From: Bilabrum cf. latius
Taxonomy: Eukaryota > Bigyra: Bicosoecida > Bigyra > Bicosoecida
Assembly (NCBI GenBank): GCA_965178125.1
Contig: OZ237737.1
Coordinates: forward strand, 1,666,238-1,730,237
Length of the DNA stretch: 64,000 bases
Reading direction: 5' to 3'
Each line of letters starts with the position of its first letter. Position 1 is the first letter of the stretch. Positions 22,828 through 34,754 of the stretch are shown one piece after another. Under the pieces are notes generated by a model. That model was not told the origin of the DNA and did no database searches. It saw nothing but the letters and a program-made list of their open reading frames with translations. A program made the translations under genes and the position numbers.

Positions 22828-25339
22828 TCACGTCCCGCGCTCCCACGAGTGCCGGAAGGAGGACTCGAGCAGGCCGTCGCCACTGCCCTCCTAGCTCAGA
22901 CCTGTGCCCGCGCCCGCCCCCCTGCCAGTATCGAAGCCCCTCTGGTGTCCGTCCGACGGCTAATAGTGCCTGCCACTGGCAGTGTACCCCCGCCCGGCCC
23001 AGGCACCTCCAGCCCCTCTCGCGGCGGCGTCCGGCTGGCCACGGTATCCTTCCAGCCCCCCGCCCTCCTCGTCCTCCTCCTCGTCCTCCACCTCGCCGTC
23101 GGGGCCACTGTCCCCGCTCTGCAAGGAGGAAGGCCACCGGTCCTGGCTACCGGCACAGGCCTCGTTTCCGCCCTACGCCGCAGCCACAAGCCCGCCCCTG
23201 CCCCCTCTTCCACCTGGTTCCTCAGGGTACGCATCGTCGTCCTCTGAGTATTCACCCCGGTCCATCCCACCGTCACCGTCACCCTGTTCATCAGCATCAC
23301 CACCCCCGTCGCCGTCTAGGGCAGCGCTCAGCCGCTGCACCTCGGCCCACATGACCCGCATGGCTTCATCCCGCCGCGCCAGGGCATCCTCCAGGGAACA
23401 CACGCGGGCCTCCAGATCCCGGTTCTCCTGCTCCAGTCGGGCGCACCGCAGTGCGGTGATCCCTCGCGCGCTGGCCACCGCACCCGCCCGCTGCACCAGA
23501 GACAGCCGCCCTCCCTCGCCCTCGGCAGCCCCGACCTCGGTGCCCCTGTCTCGGTGCAGCCCTCCCGCGCACACACCCCGCCAACCCCGGCGTGCCAACC
23601 GCCCCCTCACCGCCGCTTGCACGGGCACCGCCCGCGCCGAGAACGCCAGCAGCCGGCCCAGCGCCCTCCTGGCGCGCACCCCCCTCCACAGGGCCTGCAG
23701 GCGCACCGCCGCGTCCAGCCGTGCCAGGGCGCGGGACCCCGCGGGGGGAAGCCGGCGCCTGCCTCTATCCACGCGCAGAGGCCACCACTGCAGGTCCGAC
23801 ATCAGCGGGAAGGGGCGGGGAAAGGAGGCAGCCCTCCCCCTCCCCCTCCCCGCCCTTGTCCCTGTCCTCGTCCCCGTCCCCGTCGACCACCCCCGCGCAG
23901 CAATGCCCCGCGGGCCGGACGTTTCGACTGCTGCTCGCAGCTGCGCCACCTTCTCGCCGGCTTTGGCCTCGTTTGCAGCGCGTCTCACAGAATCCCCCGC
24001 CCGCCACCACCGCTGCAGCCTAAGCGCCGCCTTATCTCTCGCCCTCGCCTCCCGCTGTACCCACACGCGCACGAACGGCCGCAGCTCCTCCACCCGCCGG
24101 AGGGCACGATCTGCCCGCCTGGCCGCACGCTCCGCGGAAGCCGGCAGTTCGTGTGCCTGCCCGTCTGCAGCGGGTTCACCCGAGCGGGCGGGTCTTTCTA
24201 GCGGTGGCCCCTGCCCCGCGGCGAACTGGCCGTGCGCTGCAGCGCTCCCATTCTCTTCCTCGCTCCAGCCTGTTGGAGGTGCACCCGCACCCGCACCCGC
24301 ACCCGCTCGCGGCAGGTGGGGCGGTTGCGGGCCTCTGGGCCTGCGACTTGCTTCCCTTGCACCGGCGCCCGATCCTCCTTCCGCTACCGCTGCCCCGCTG
24401 GCACTTGCACTTGCACCACTGGTGGCGCTGCCCCCCGGTTTCGAGGAGGGACACACGCGAAGCAGGTACGCGGTGAGCGCGGCGGAGTCGTCCCCGTCGA
24501 GGAGTTCCAACAGCTCTGGGTCCTGCGCGCGGGGGTCGAGAGGGAATCAAGATGGGGCGCATGGAGCTCTGGGTGGTGGGTGTGAGAGGAGAGGGGGGTG
24601 CAGGTGACGGAGCAGACACCGGGACACTGTGGGACACCGTGCTCACGATCCGTTCCGAGCTGTCTGCCCCGGCTGAAGAGGCACCATTGCCCAAATCAAT
24701 GCCAGCAGCCTCAGCATCATCCGCGCAGAAGACCATCCGCGCTTCTTCCTGGTCCCGGGACGTCACAGGACGGCCGTTCAATGTTGCGAGACCGGGGAGC
24801 AGGAACACGAAGAAGCAGTCCAGGTCCCGTCCTTCGGCTGCAAACTGGCGCATGATCGGGTTACCACGGATGTCCAGAGATTCCAGTGATTGGCATCCTG
24901 CCAGCCCAACAAGCTCGATCGCCAGCGCAATGTCATTGTCCGTGAGGTCCAGGGCTCGTAGCTTTGGGGCGCAGGCGCCAAATCGTGGGAGCACGGCAAC
25001 ACGGTTGTCTGCCACGGTCAGTATGCGAAGCTCTGGCCAGTCGAAGTCTGACATTCCTTCGAGCCCATCCACTCGGTTGCCGTCGACGTGGATGGATGCG
25101 ACTCGCGCAGCGATTCCGGTGGCATCCAAGGACTCCCATGGAAGATCTTCCCAACGGCCGGGTGGTAATTCTATCGAACACAGCGATTGGCGGTCATCAT
25201 GCTCGCCAGCTCCTTCAAAGGTTTCATCCGCAAGCCTCTGAAGAGTCTATGCGCAGCGGCTATCGGTAGCGCTTGACAGTCCGATTCGAGTTAAATCGAA
25301 AACTATGGGGGCTCCTCCCAATGAATGCTAGCTGCTCAT
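22828..25339 (-). CDS. CEP97-like leucine-rich-repeat and IQ-motif protein
   Basis: Probable centrosome or basal-body protein. Exons 25339-24647 and 24522-22828 are separated by a 124-nt intron (donor GTGAGC, acceptor CGCGCAG, phase 0); 795 residues, TGA stop. Residues about 60-170 form leucine-rich repeats (VASIHVDGNRVDGL, LRILTVADNRVAVLP, LRALDLTDNDI, LESLDIRGNPI) ending in an LRR cap (LPGLATLNGRPVT). Then follow three IQ-type calmodulin-binding helices (ALRLQRWWRAGDSVRRA, AVRLQALWRGVRARRAL, VPVQAAVRGRLARRGW) and a coiled coil (LEQENRDLEARVCSLEDAL). The LRR plus IQ order is that of CEP97/LRRIQ proteins. Five TAGs are in frame, two of them before the LRRs. Exact orthology is uncertain. Confidence 0.75.
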
Positions 25340-25848
25340 TTGGGACACAGAAGTCTGGTGGGACTGCAATTGCTCGAGAAACCCGAAGTAAGTCGGCGCC
25401 TCGGCAACGGCAAGCACGCGAACAGGCAGGTATGTGACGAGTGCCGTTGACGACGGTTCACGAGGCCTTTTCAGGTCCTGACTGGCTCCGCCAACGCGGG
25501 TACAGCTGGGTCCCCTGTTAAGGTGCGCGTTACTTTGGTGGCAGTCCTCGGATTGTCTCTGGTATTGAATTGCGTGCGAAAACTCTATTTTCTCTCTCTC
25601 TCTCTCTCTCTCACGATGACACGATGATTCGAAGCTGCAAGTTGCAAGCAAGCGAAGAGGCACATCCCTCGTGCCCCCTTGCAATGGAACACCGTGGCTC
25701 GCTGCAGCAACGAGCCTGCCTGCCTGCCTCGCACCGGCGACCTCATGACGGGGTGCTCCCCACTGCACGGCATCTCCTTGCCATCGGCGATCGGCGGGTT
25801 CCCGGGTGGCGCCTGCCAGTGAAACCCACTCTAATTTCTCTCTGTATC
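25340..25848. other. Intergenic region with CT microsatellite
   Basis: About 510 bp between two minus-strand genes; presumably the promoter of the CEP97-like gene and the 3' UTR of the next one. Contains a short (TC)n tract at 25590-25612 and nothing else I can support. Confidence 0.6.
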
Positions 25849-28800
25849 TCAGAACCCACCACCAAACCCGCTACCCCCGAAACCCCCGCCGCCCCCCCTA
25901 CCACTGCCGCTGCCAAACCCTCGTCCGCCGAGGCCAAGCCCCTGAGGCTTCTTGCCGAAACCCTACCCGCCCGCCCCGCTGCCGAAACCCCGGCCCCCGT
26001 TCTAGAATGCACCACCGAATCCACCAGATGAAGCTGTACCAGACCCAAACGTAGATCCTCCAGCAAGACCCGGCTGCTATCTGCCAGACGACGCCCCCGC
26101 TCCCTGCCCCACGGCTCCGCTGCCGCCCTGCTGCCACGACGGCACGCTCCCAGACGACGCCCCCGCTCCCTGCCCCACGGCGCCGCTGCCGCCCTGCTGC
26201 CACGACGGCACGCTCCCAGACGACGCCCCCGCTCCCTGCCCCACGGCGCCGCTGCCGCCCTGCTGCCACGACGGCACGCTCCCAGACGACGCCCCCGCAC
26301 CCTGCCCCACGGCGCCGCTGCCGCCCTGCTGCCACGACGGCACGCTCCCAGACGACGCCCCCGCCCCCTGCCCCACGGCGCCGCTGCCGCCCTGCTGCCA
26401 CGACGGCACGCTCCCAGACGACGCCCCCGCTCCCTGCCCCACGGCGCCGCTGCCGCCCTGCTGCCACGACGGCACGCTCCCAGACGACGCCCCCGCTCCC
26501 TGCCCCACGGCGCCGCTGCCGCCCTGCTGCCACGACGGCACGCTCCCAGACGACGCCCCCGCCCCCTGCCCCACGGCGCCGCTGCCGCCCTGCTGCCACG
26601 ACGGCACGCTCCCAGACGACGCCCCCGCTCCCTGCCCCACGGCGCCGCTGCCGCCCTGCTGCCACGACGGCACGCTCCCAGACGACGCCCCCGCCCCCTG
26701 CCCCACGGCGCCGCTGCCGCCCTGCTGCCACGACGGCACGCTCCCAGACGACGCCCCCGCCCCCTGCCCCACGGCGCCGCTGCCGCCCTGCTGCCACGAC
26801 GGCACACTCCCAGACGACGCCCCCGCTCCCTGCCCCACGGCGCCGCTGCCGCCCTGCTGCCACGACGGCACGCTCCCAGACGACGCCCCCGCACCCTGCC
26901 CCACGGCGCCGCTGCCGCCCTGCTGCCACGACGGCACGCTCCCAGACGACGCCCCCGCACCCTGCCCCACGGCGCCGCTGCCGCCCTGCTGCCACGACGG
27001 CACGCTCCCAGACGACGCCCCCGCTCCCTGCCCCACGGCGCCGCTGCCGCCCTGCTGCCACGACGGCACGCTCCCAGACGACGCCCCCGCACCCTGCCCC
27101 ACGGCGCCGCTGCCGCCCTGCTGCCACGACGGCACGCTCCCAGACGACGCCCCCGCACCCTGCCCCACGGCGCCGCTGCCGCCCTGCTGCCACGACGGCA
27201 AACTCCCAGACGACGCCCCCGCACCCTGCCCCACGGCACCGCTGGGGCCCTATCCAGGGTGTTTAGGTGGAAGATTCCCTCGAGCTCCACCAGTTTGTGG
27301 AGACTGGGCCCCCCCCAAAGAGTCAATGCCTGCAGACAGCCAGTCTGGCAGTGCGCCCGGCGCCTTGATTCCTGCGGATCCTGCAACAGCACCAGCGCCG
27401 GTGCTAATCGGGCCAGTTGGGGCTGGAGCCGGCAATTGACGAGCTCCACTGCTCTACTTCTGCTGGACTTCGGCACTATGCTGATTGCCGAAGAGTCCGC
27501 TGGATGCTCCAAACAACCCGCTCGAGGGCTAGGGCTGTGCTCTCCCCGTTGCCGCCCCTCCCTGGCGAGTCGGCTGCTGGATCTGTCCCGCTGCCTGCAG
27601 GCCTGGTTGGTGCTGGGCCATCGAGGACGATTGGCCGGCTTGCACGCCCAGGCCCAGACCGGGCTAGGAGCCCTGCTCCCGAGCCGGTGCCTGCGTGCCT
27701 GCAGCAGCCGAGCTGTCTCTGGGCTGCGGCTCCGCCGGGGTCTCCTCCCCACGCAGCCAGGCCGGGACCTACGATGGTGCGGGAGCTGGGGCCTGCGCTC
27801 CTGAGGCCGATGGATGTGCCTCGGGGGCGGGAGCCGGAGCATCTTTCTGAGATGCTTCTGCTTCTGTCTTCTTGGGCTGCACGTCGAACATGCTGCTCTT
27901 GGATGCCTTGCTGCCCAGCCCGAGCCCTAGCCCGAGACCCATACCCTTGGGCCGAGCGAACGCACCGGAGGCAGGCGCCGTAACAGGGGCGGGAGCGGGT
28001 GCGGGTGCGGGTTCCTCAGCGGCACTAGCCGGGTCATCTGCCTGCTGCTAGGCCAATTTGCCGCCAGTGGCCTCATGCGATGAGCTTGAGGAATCCTGAG
28101 CAAGACTCTGCTGCTGACCTTTCGGCTATCTCGGCGTGTCTTCTTCTTCCACCTCGAAGTCTTCGTCGTCATAGCCGTCCGCTGTTTCCTCGGCCCTGGC
28201 AGGGGTGCGCAGAGGCGAATCCCCGTGCTCTCGCGCCGTACCACCGTCTGTGCCCTGACGCTAGGAGCCCCCCTTCTGCCTCTCTGGTGACGCGCCATCT
28301 GCGACGGAACTGGCACCAGGGGACGGGTGCGCCGCTGGGGCCACCAACTGCGAGCTGTCGACTGCCGCTGGTTTCTAGCTGCCCCTAGCACTGGCCCAGG
28401 TCTCATCCAGGCCGCGCTTGGGGGCCAACTGCGAGGGGGAGCCGCCTGCCAGAGCCGCTGCATCCTGATCCGCTTGGCTCTCCTCGGGCTCGCCGGGAGC
28501 AGTCGCTTTCGAGGAAATTGCATCTGATTGCAACCCCTTTCCCTTCTCCTTCCCTTTCCCTTTCCCTGTCTCCTAACCAGTCCCTTCGTCCTGCCCCTAG
28601 CCCAGCTTGTGCCTCAGCGCCTCGAGCTCTCTGGCCTGCTGGCCCAGCTTCTCCTCCTTCTCCTCCATGCTTCTGCGCTGCGACTCGAGCTCCCTCCTCA
28701 CTTCCTGCAAGTCCCTCATGGCACCTCGCAGCAGCCTCTCCTTCTCGCGCCGCGCCTCACGTTCCCGCGCCTCGCCCCCGACGCTCCGGCCCGCGTCAGT

Positions 28801-31473
28801 TCCCCCCACCCCGCCGCCCCCTGCCTGCATGGCGGCCTGCACCCGCCTGCTCTCCTGCTCGGCCCTGTGCTCTGCCTCTGCGCGGGCCTCGTCTGTCTTG
28901 ACCACCAGCCTCTGCGCCCGCGCTGCCTTCTGCTCCAGCGCTGCCACCTTCTCGAGCAGCCCCGCCCGCTCCTGCTGCCACTTGCGCTCCCGCACCGCTC
29001 TCGCGCGGTCCTGGCCCGCCTTGCTCTTGCTGGAGCTGCGACTGCCCCTCGATAGCCTGCCCCCTGCTACCGTGGATCCGCCCCCCAAGATCTCGCCAGC
29101 GGCTCCGCGGAGCCTACTGGACGATCGCACGCCGGTCTTGCCGCGCCTACCGCCCAGCGGACTGCCACGCGCCGCGTGATCCCCAGCGCCGCCGGTTCTC
29201 AGTTTCTGCTTGAGCGACCTGTTCCTGTGCTCCAGTTTGACCACCTGCTCGTGCAGCCGCTCCGAGGAGATTTGGTGCCGGGCAGCCTCGTCTTTGGCCA
29301 GCCGCAGCTTGTCTCGCAGCAGTCGCACGTCAGCCTCGAGCGACTTGCACTTTTTCTCAAGGGTCCGCTGGGCCTGCTCCTCTGCCTCGGGGCGGCGCTA
29401 GAGCATCCTCTGCACGTGGAGCAGCTCCCTGTTCTGCTCCTCCAGCTGCTCGATCCGCGCCCCCCTGGCCCTGAGCTTGCTCTCCATGTCTCCCAGGTTC
29501 TCGTCCAGCAGCATCGCGCGGGTCTTCTGCCGGACCGCCTGCAGCTTGCCCCGCAGCAGCTCCACCTTGCCCTTGAGAGCGCGGCCCGCCTTGTCTCTCG
29601 CCTGCAGCATGGCCACCAGCCTCCTCTTTTCATCGGCCCAGCCGCGCCGCTCCTTCTCCAGCCGAGACCGCAGCTCGACGGCCTGCTGCTCGTCTCCTCC
29701 TGTTGACCGACCCACGCTCCCCGACCTGCCCTCCAGCACCGGCCGGAGCCCGCCAGCGGCTCGCGAGTGCCCTTTCGGCGGCCGTCGCTTGCTGTTGGAC
29801 GCAGAGCGACCTACGCTGCGCATCCGCCTGCCGCCGGGCCCTTCCTTGGCCTTGCCCCTCGTCCTGCTCACGCTGCGCTTGGTGCCCGTCCTGCCACGCC
29901 TGCCGCCCCGCCCCGCAACTCCGCCATGTACCGAGTCTGCAGCAGGCCTCAGCTTTGCCGCTCTAGCTCTTGGCCCTCGCTTGCGGCCCGGAGAGGGCAG
30001 GTGCGGCTGGCGCATCCCCTTCCGCGGGGGGTCCTCGACCTCGATATCGCTGGGGGCCAGGGCCTCCTCGGGCGCGGGCGCGGGCGGGGACGGAGCCGAG
30101 GATGGGGCCGGGGCCTGCTGCAGGGACTTGTCCAGCGCCCGGCTGAATTGCTGCAGCTACTTGCGCAAGACGTCGTTTGCATGCTTCAGTTTCTCCACCT
30201 CCTCATCTCCCCCCACGGACTGTGCCCCCGAGGCCGAGGCACTGCCTGCTGCTGGACCGCCCCCCGTCGCCCGCTTGGCACCCTGCATCGGGGAGTGCGT
30301 CGGTCGGTCGCTGCCCTTCCTCCCCACAGTAGAGCCGCCCCTGGACCCAGATCCTGCTCCCACCTGGGGCGTGTGCCCATCGCTACCTCCGGCACCAGGG
30401 AGCGCAGGCACAGCCACCGCCACCGATGGCGGCATGGAGCCTGCAGTGAGTAGCGGAGAAGGGGGCTCCGTGGGCTCGGATGCACCGGCCTGCTTGCCGC
30501 CCCGCTGCTATCTGCGCGAGCCGCGGTGCGCACCATCCCCCGTGCCGCTGTGCCCCGAGGCCCCCCCGCTCGCACGGGGGACAGTCACGGGGCTGCTGCG
30601 CACCTCCCCTCCCCTGCCGGGGGAAACCTGCCTACCATCGTCCAACTGCCCCCAAGCTCCCTCCTCGTCTGATAGAGGGTAGGTATCCCCCGCCCGCCCC
30701 ACCGACGGGGCACCGGCATCGGACACACTGCTGGTGCCGCCGTGACCAGTCGACCTGGCTGCAAGTCCGGCGGCCGCTCGGCGTCTCTCCAGCTCAGCCG
30801 CCTTCTGGGCAGTGTCATGCCTGCGTCGAGCAGCCGCAGCATCCTATTCTTCTTGAGCCCTCCTTTGCTCCTCCAGCGCAGACCTAAGCTGGCTGGCGTC
30901 ACCGTCGTCCGCCTCCCCATCATCTCCGCGCCGGACATGCACCCTCCCGTGCCTTCTGGTGAAGTGCTCGCCCTGCCTTTCGCTCTCTAACTATGCTGTC
31001 GATGCGTCTGCTCCATCTCGCGCGGATTGGTTCCCGCCCGCTCCCTCCGGCGCATCGCCACGAGCCTTGCCGCCGCCGGTGCCCGCGGGTTCTATCGCTC
31101 CGGCATGACTGCCACTGCTTGCGGCCGAGGCACTATCACCATCAACATCATTATCGTCGTCCTCGTCGTCAAAATCTTCTGAAGAGTATTCCGATTCAAC
31201 ATCGCTGTCGGAACCGGAATCGCTCAACTGGTTGCCAGCGTTTGGTGCAGATTGGAAACCGTTCTTGCTTTTTCGCTTGTCGTGGCCTGTAAGAGGAGAC
31301 GTTTCTATCGTGCGTGGGTCTTCTGCCTGTAGTGAAGGACGAGACGCAGGGCCACCAGAGACGGCTGCGCCAGCGTCAGCGCCGCCCTTCGACTAGTCTT
31401 TCGTTTCTCCTTCGCCATCCAGAGAATCATCCGACAAGTCGCCGCCAAATGCATCATCCATCCAATCGTCCAT
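25849..31473 (-). CDS. Giant coiled-coil protein, possibly lebercilin-like
   Basis: One uninterrupted frame of 1875 codons from ATG 31473 (MDDWMDDAF) to TGA 25849-25851 that reads through 20 TAGs; every piece is in the same frame by coordinate arithmetic. Order: acidic N-terminus with a YSSEDFDDEDD motif, Ala/Glu-rich helix, Gly/Ser/Arg-rich linkers, a central coiled coil of about 330 residues (for example RIEQLEEQNRELLHVQ, ADVRLLRDKLRLAKDEAARH, HEQVVKLEHRNRSLKQ), a second acidic YDDEDFEVEEED motif, a Pro/Gln-rich region, 17.5 copies of a 22-residue repeat, and a Gly/Phe-rich tail (GGFGGAF, GKKPQGLGLGG). The coiled-coil pattern with a leading Tyr-acidic motif recalls lebercilin (LCA5), a ciliary protein, but this is weak. 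Gln-rich sense at the TAG sites fits the context. Confidence 0.7.
26082..27235 (-). repeat. 66-bp coding minisatellite, about 17.5 copies
   Basis: Direct repeats of 66 bp encode the 22-residue unit GQGAGASSGSVPSWQQGGSG-AV. Copies differ mainly at one synonymous position (GCTCCC/GCACCC/GCCCCC on the plus strand), so the protein units are almost identical. Confidence 0.95.
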
Positions 31474-31666
31474 TGGATTGGATTTGTTTTCAAATTCGAG
31501 TATTGCCTGGTATTGGTCGGAAGCCTAGATTTGTACTTGCTGCAACGGTTGGATTTTTCGAAAATATTTACTTGCCCAACCCAAAAGCACACGTAACCAT
31601 GAGGAAAGGCAAGCACTTGTCGTTCAGAACCCCAGCAGCGCTTGCCCAATCAATAACCGTGCGTGG

Positions 31667-33523
31667 TCATTGCGATCCGCTTGCAACAGTCCGGACGAGT
31701 TTCAGCACGGCAGCGCGCACGACGGCAGCAGCCTTGCTTGTCTGCTCAACAGCTGCCCCGGCTTGCGGAGCCCCCGGGGAGCCGCCGGGCGCTTGCTGCA
31801 GAATGGTGCGGGCCTTCTTCATGTCTCTCTCCAGCTCTAAAGCCGCATCCTCGGGTACCTTGCCCCCGCTACCCCCCACGCCTCGGCCTCGCTTGGACCC
31901 CAGTGTCGCTGTGTCGCCGCCCCCACTCCCGCTGCTCGCGCCCCCCTCCATAGCCACAGAGGCAGGCGCGGGATCCCCCGAGCCCGCCCCCGAGGAAGGG
32001 GAAGAGGCCTGCTGCAGCAGCAGCTCGCGGCCCCTCTTGGCCAGCCCCTCCAGCTCAGCAGCCCTGCGCCGGGCCGCCGCGACGACTTCGTCTGGGAAGC
32101 AGGCCATGCGCGCCACGTGGATGCCGAAGGAGGACGGGCACGAGCCGGGCCTCACCTGGTACAGGAACGTGAGCTGCCCGGGCAGCCGATCACCAGCACC
32201 GCCTGCACGGTTTTTTGCCCCACTCCCCTCCTCATCCTCATCCTCGTCCTCGTCCTCCTCTTCTTGCGCCGCGACATGCCTGTTCACCACACCGGGGCAC
32301 TCGTCCTCCAGCGCCGCCAGCTCGTGGAAGTGGGTCGCGAACAGAGTGCAGCACCGCACCTCCTTGGCCAGGTGCTCGGCGATCGCCCACCCCAGCCCGA
32401 ACCCGTCGTACGTGCTCGTGCCCCTGCCGAGCTCGTCCACGATCACGAGCGACCGAGGGGTCGCAGCCTCGAGGATGGCGGCTGCCTCAAGCATCTCGGC
32501 CATGAACGTCGACACGCCGCGCACCTGGGCGTCACCAGCCCCCAGTCGACAGAGCACACGGTCGAAGACAGGCAGCTCGGCCTCCTCTGCAGGCACCCAG
32601 GCCCCCACCTGGGCCATCACTGCCATGGCCCCCAGCTGTCTGATGTACGTGCTCTTGCCGCCCATGTTGGGCCCTGTGATCACCTCCAGCCACCCCTGCT
32701 GGCTTGCAGGGGTGCTAGCTGCAGACGAAATCGCTGCTGTATCCTTGCCGGCACTTCTCTCGACCGTTTCCCCGCCAGGGCCTGGCAGTCGCATGTGGTG
32801 GTCGTTCGGGATGAAGTCCACGCCGTCCTGCCACTCCACCACCGGGTGTCGAGCCTGCTTCAGCCACACCCGGCGGCCCCCCTCCACCAACTTGGGCCGG
32901 CAGACCGAGCCACGAGCGGAGCGGGCCATGTGGGCGAGGGAACGCAGGGCATCGAGCTCAGCCACAGCCTCCGCAGCGGCCTCCAGCACTGGGGCATACG
33001 AGCGGGCCACGTCCACCACAGCCGACACCACCCCGCGCTGGGCCTCGTCGTACTCCTCCTCCGCGTCCAGCAGCTCCCGCGCGAGGCTCTGCAGTCCTCC
33101 CGAGCCCCCCGTGGTGAAGTGCACCCCGTCCTTGAGCACGCCCAGCACGCGGACCCTCGGCTGCGCGCGGACGGCCTTATCGTGCCGACGGGCAGCGCGC
33201 AAGACAAACCCATGCTGCTTGTCGGCGTGCAGCTTCACGTCCAACGCGGCGCCCCAGGAGCCACGGACGTCTTCGAACAGCTCGTCCACCGCCCCCCTGG
33301 CCCGCTCCAGCCGCTCTGCCAGCTCGGCCAGCTCGGGCTTGTACGAGGCCGACACCCGCGGCTCAGGGGCGGCCGGGTCCTCCACGACGAGATCTACCAT
33401 CTTCTCCAGCGGCTGCAGCTGCTCTGCCGCCCACTGGATGCGGCCGCTGATCCGCTCCAGCAGCGGCGTGCTGGCCGCTCGACTGGCGTCCTGCTCTGCA
33501 CCGGAAGCACCAGCGGCGGATGC

Positions 33524-33559
<36 letters not shown>

Positions 33560-34710
33560 CGAGGACGAGGACGACGCCCCGGAGGCAGCAGCCGCTGACC
33601 CATCACCGGCAGCTTTTACAGAGGCAGCGAGCGTAGGCATCTGGCCCGCAGCGTGGTACAGCTTGCATACGTCCAGCAGCCCAGCGGCCTTCCTCTGCAC
33701 CCGCCGGTTGAGCGAGTCCAGGTCAGCGGTGGCCAGCTGCGCGCCGAGGTCATCGAAGCTGCCTGCGTCCTGCTGGAGCGATTCGACCGCGTCCTGCCGC
33801 AGATTGATGGCCCTTGGATCCACCAGCGGCTGCAGGACCCACCTGCGCATCAGCTTGCGGCCAGCCGCCGAGGCGCACCCGTGGCCCAGAATGCCAGCCA
33901 GGGAGGAGAGCGGCCCGCCCCCTGAGGGGCCCTGGGGGGGCAGCAGGTTTAGAGCGACGACAGCCGCCCTATCCAGCTGCATGTGCAGCCCCAGCTTGCC
34001 TTCTTCTAGCGCGAACCGGGGGCCGTCGCCGTGGGCGGCGTGGGCCAGCCCTTTGGAGGCGGTGTCCTCCGAGCCTGCTTCAGGGAGCTCGTCGTCGTCG
34101 TCGTGTCCATCCAGCTCGTACGTGCCTATCAGTGAAGCCAGCGAGTCCTTTGCTAGCGCATCGCGCAGCACCACCTCTACCTGCGGCAGCGCCTCGGCAC
34201 CGCACAGCTCCTTCAGCTTGGACTCTACGTCGACCTTCTTTGCAAGCTTTGATTGGAAGCTTCGGACGGAAGCACCGCTGCCTTCGATAATTTCACTCAT
34301 TTTTTTCATGTCAACTGCGCCACGAAGGGCTCGAAGTATGATTGCGGAGAAACGGAGAGGTCGCCCATAGCTTGATGCAAACGCTCGAGGTGATCGATAC
34401 GACACTTTCTCTTACCTTTGGTGAGGCTACGTGGCTAAATGACTACTTCTGTGGGCTATGTTTTTGTCATAACGGCTTCGATTGAAGCGAAATGGTCTCC
34501 ATCCAGAAAAGAATACACGACGATCTTGGAGTGCTTCGAGTCCTCAAGACTTTGCCGCGCCCGTCTTGAGACAACAGCCACTGCGACGCGCCTGGAGCCG
34601 CCATCTCGGGATGTTGATATGGCACAAAACGTACTCGACCCTGATTCCATTGTACTGCACGGCTGGACGCACTTGTTTGGTCCACCGAATTTGAAATCTG
34701 CCGAATCCAT
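31667..34710 (-). CDS. MSH2: DNA mismatch repair protein MSH2 (short N-terminus)
   Basis: MutS-family ATPase of nuclear mismatch repair. Exons 34710-34416 and 34314-31667 are joined over a 101-nt intron (donor GTAAGAG, acceptor GGCGCAG, giving TKVDMKK); 980 residues, TGA stop. Exon 1 encodes the connector domain (GGSRRVAVAVVSRRA, YSFLDGDHFASIEAV). The lever/clamp follows, with acidic inserts, then the ATPase: Walker A ITGPNMGGKSTYIRQ, GVSTFMAEM, Walker B VIVDELGRGTSTYDGFGL, and FATHFHEL. These match MSH2 rather than MSH3/4/5/6. Two TAGs lie in exon 1. The mismatch-binding domain I (about 120 N-terminal residues in other MSH2 proteins) is not seen, and the next gene ends only 45 bp upstream. 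The start at 34710 is the first in-frame ATG and is uncertain. Confidence 0.9.
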
Positions 34711-34754
34711 CCGAACGTTCGTTGACTCCAAATCGTCGTCATCTTCAAAAACAC

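Noticed and set aside
25743-27193. Two long minus-strand frames (699 and 431 codons) across the 66-bp minisatellite
   Set aside because: They are the other two frames of a repeat whose length is divisible by three; only the GQGAGASSG frame joins the flanking coiled-coil gene.
31314-34370. 1018-codon plus-strand open frame opposite MSH2, and similar long antisense frames at 35671-37731, 9611-11224 and 19658-21787
   Set aside because: Composition follows the opposite strand of GC-rich coding sequence; no family motifs, while the minus-strand (or plus-strand) partner has clear domains.
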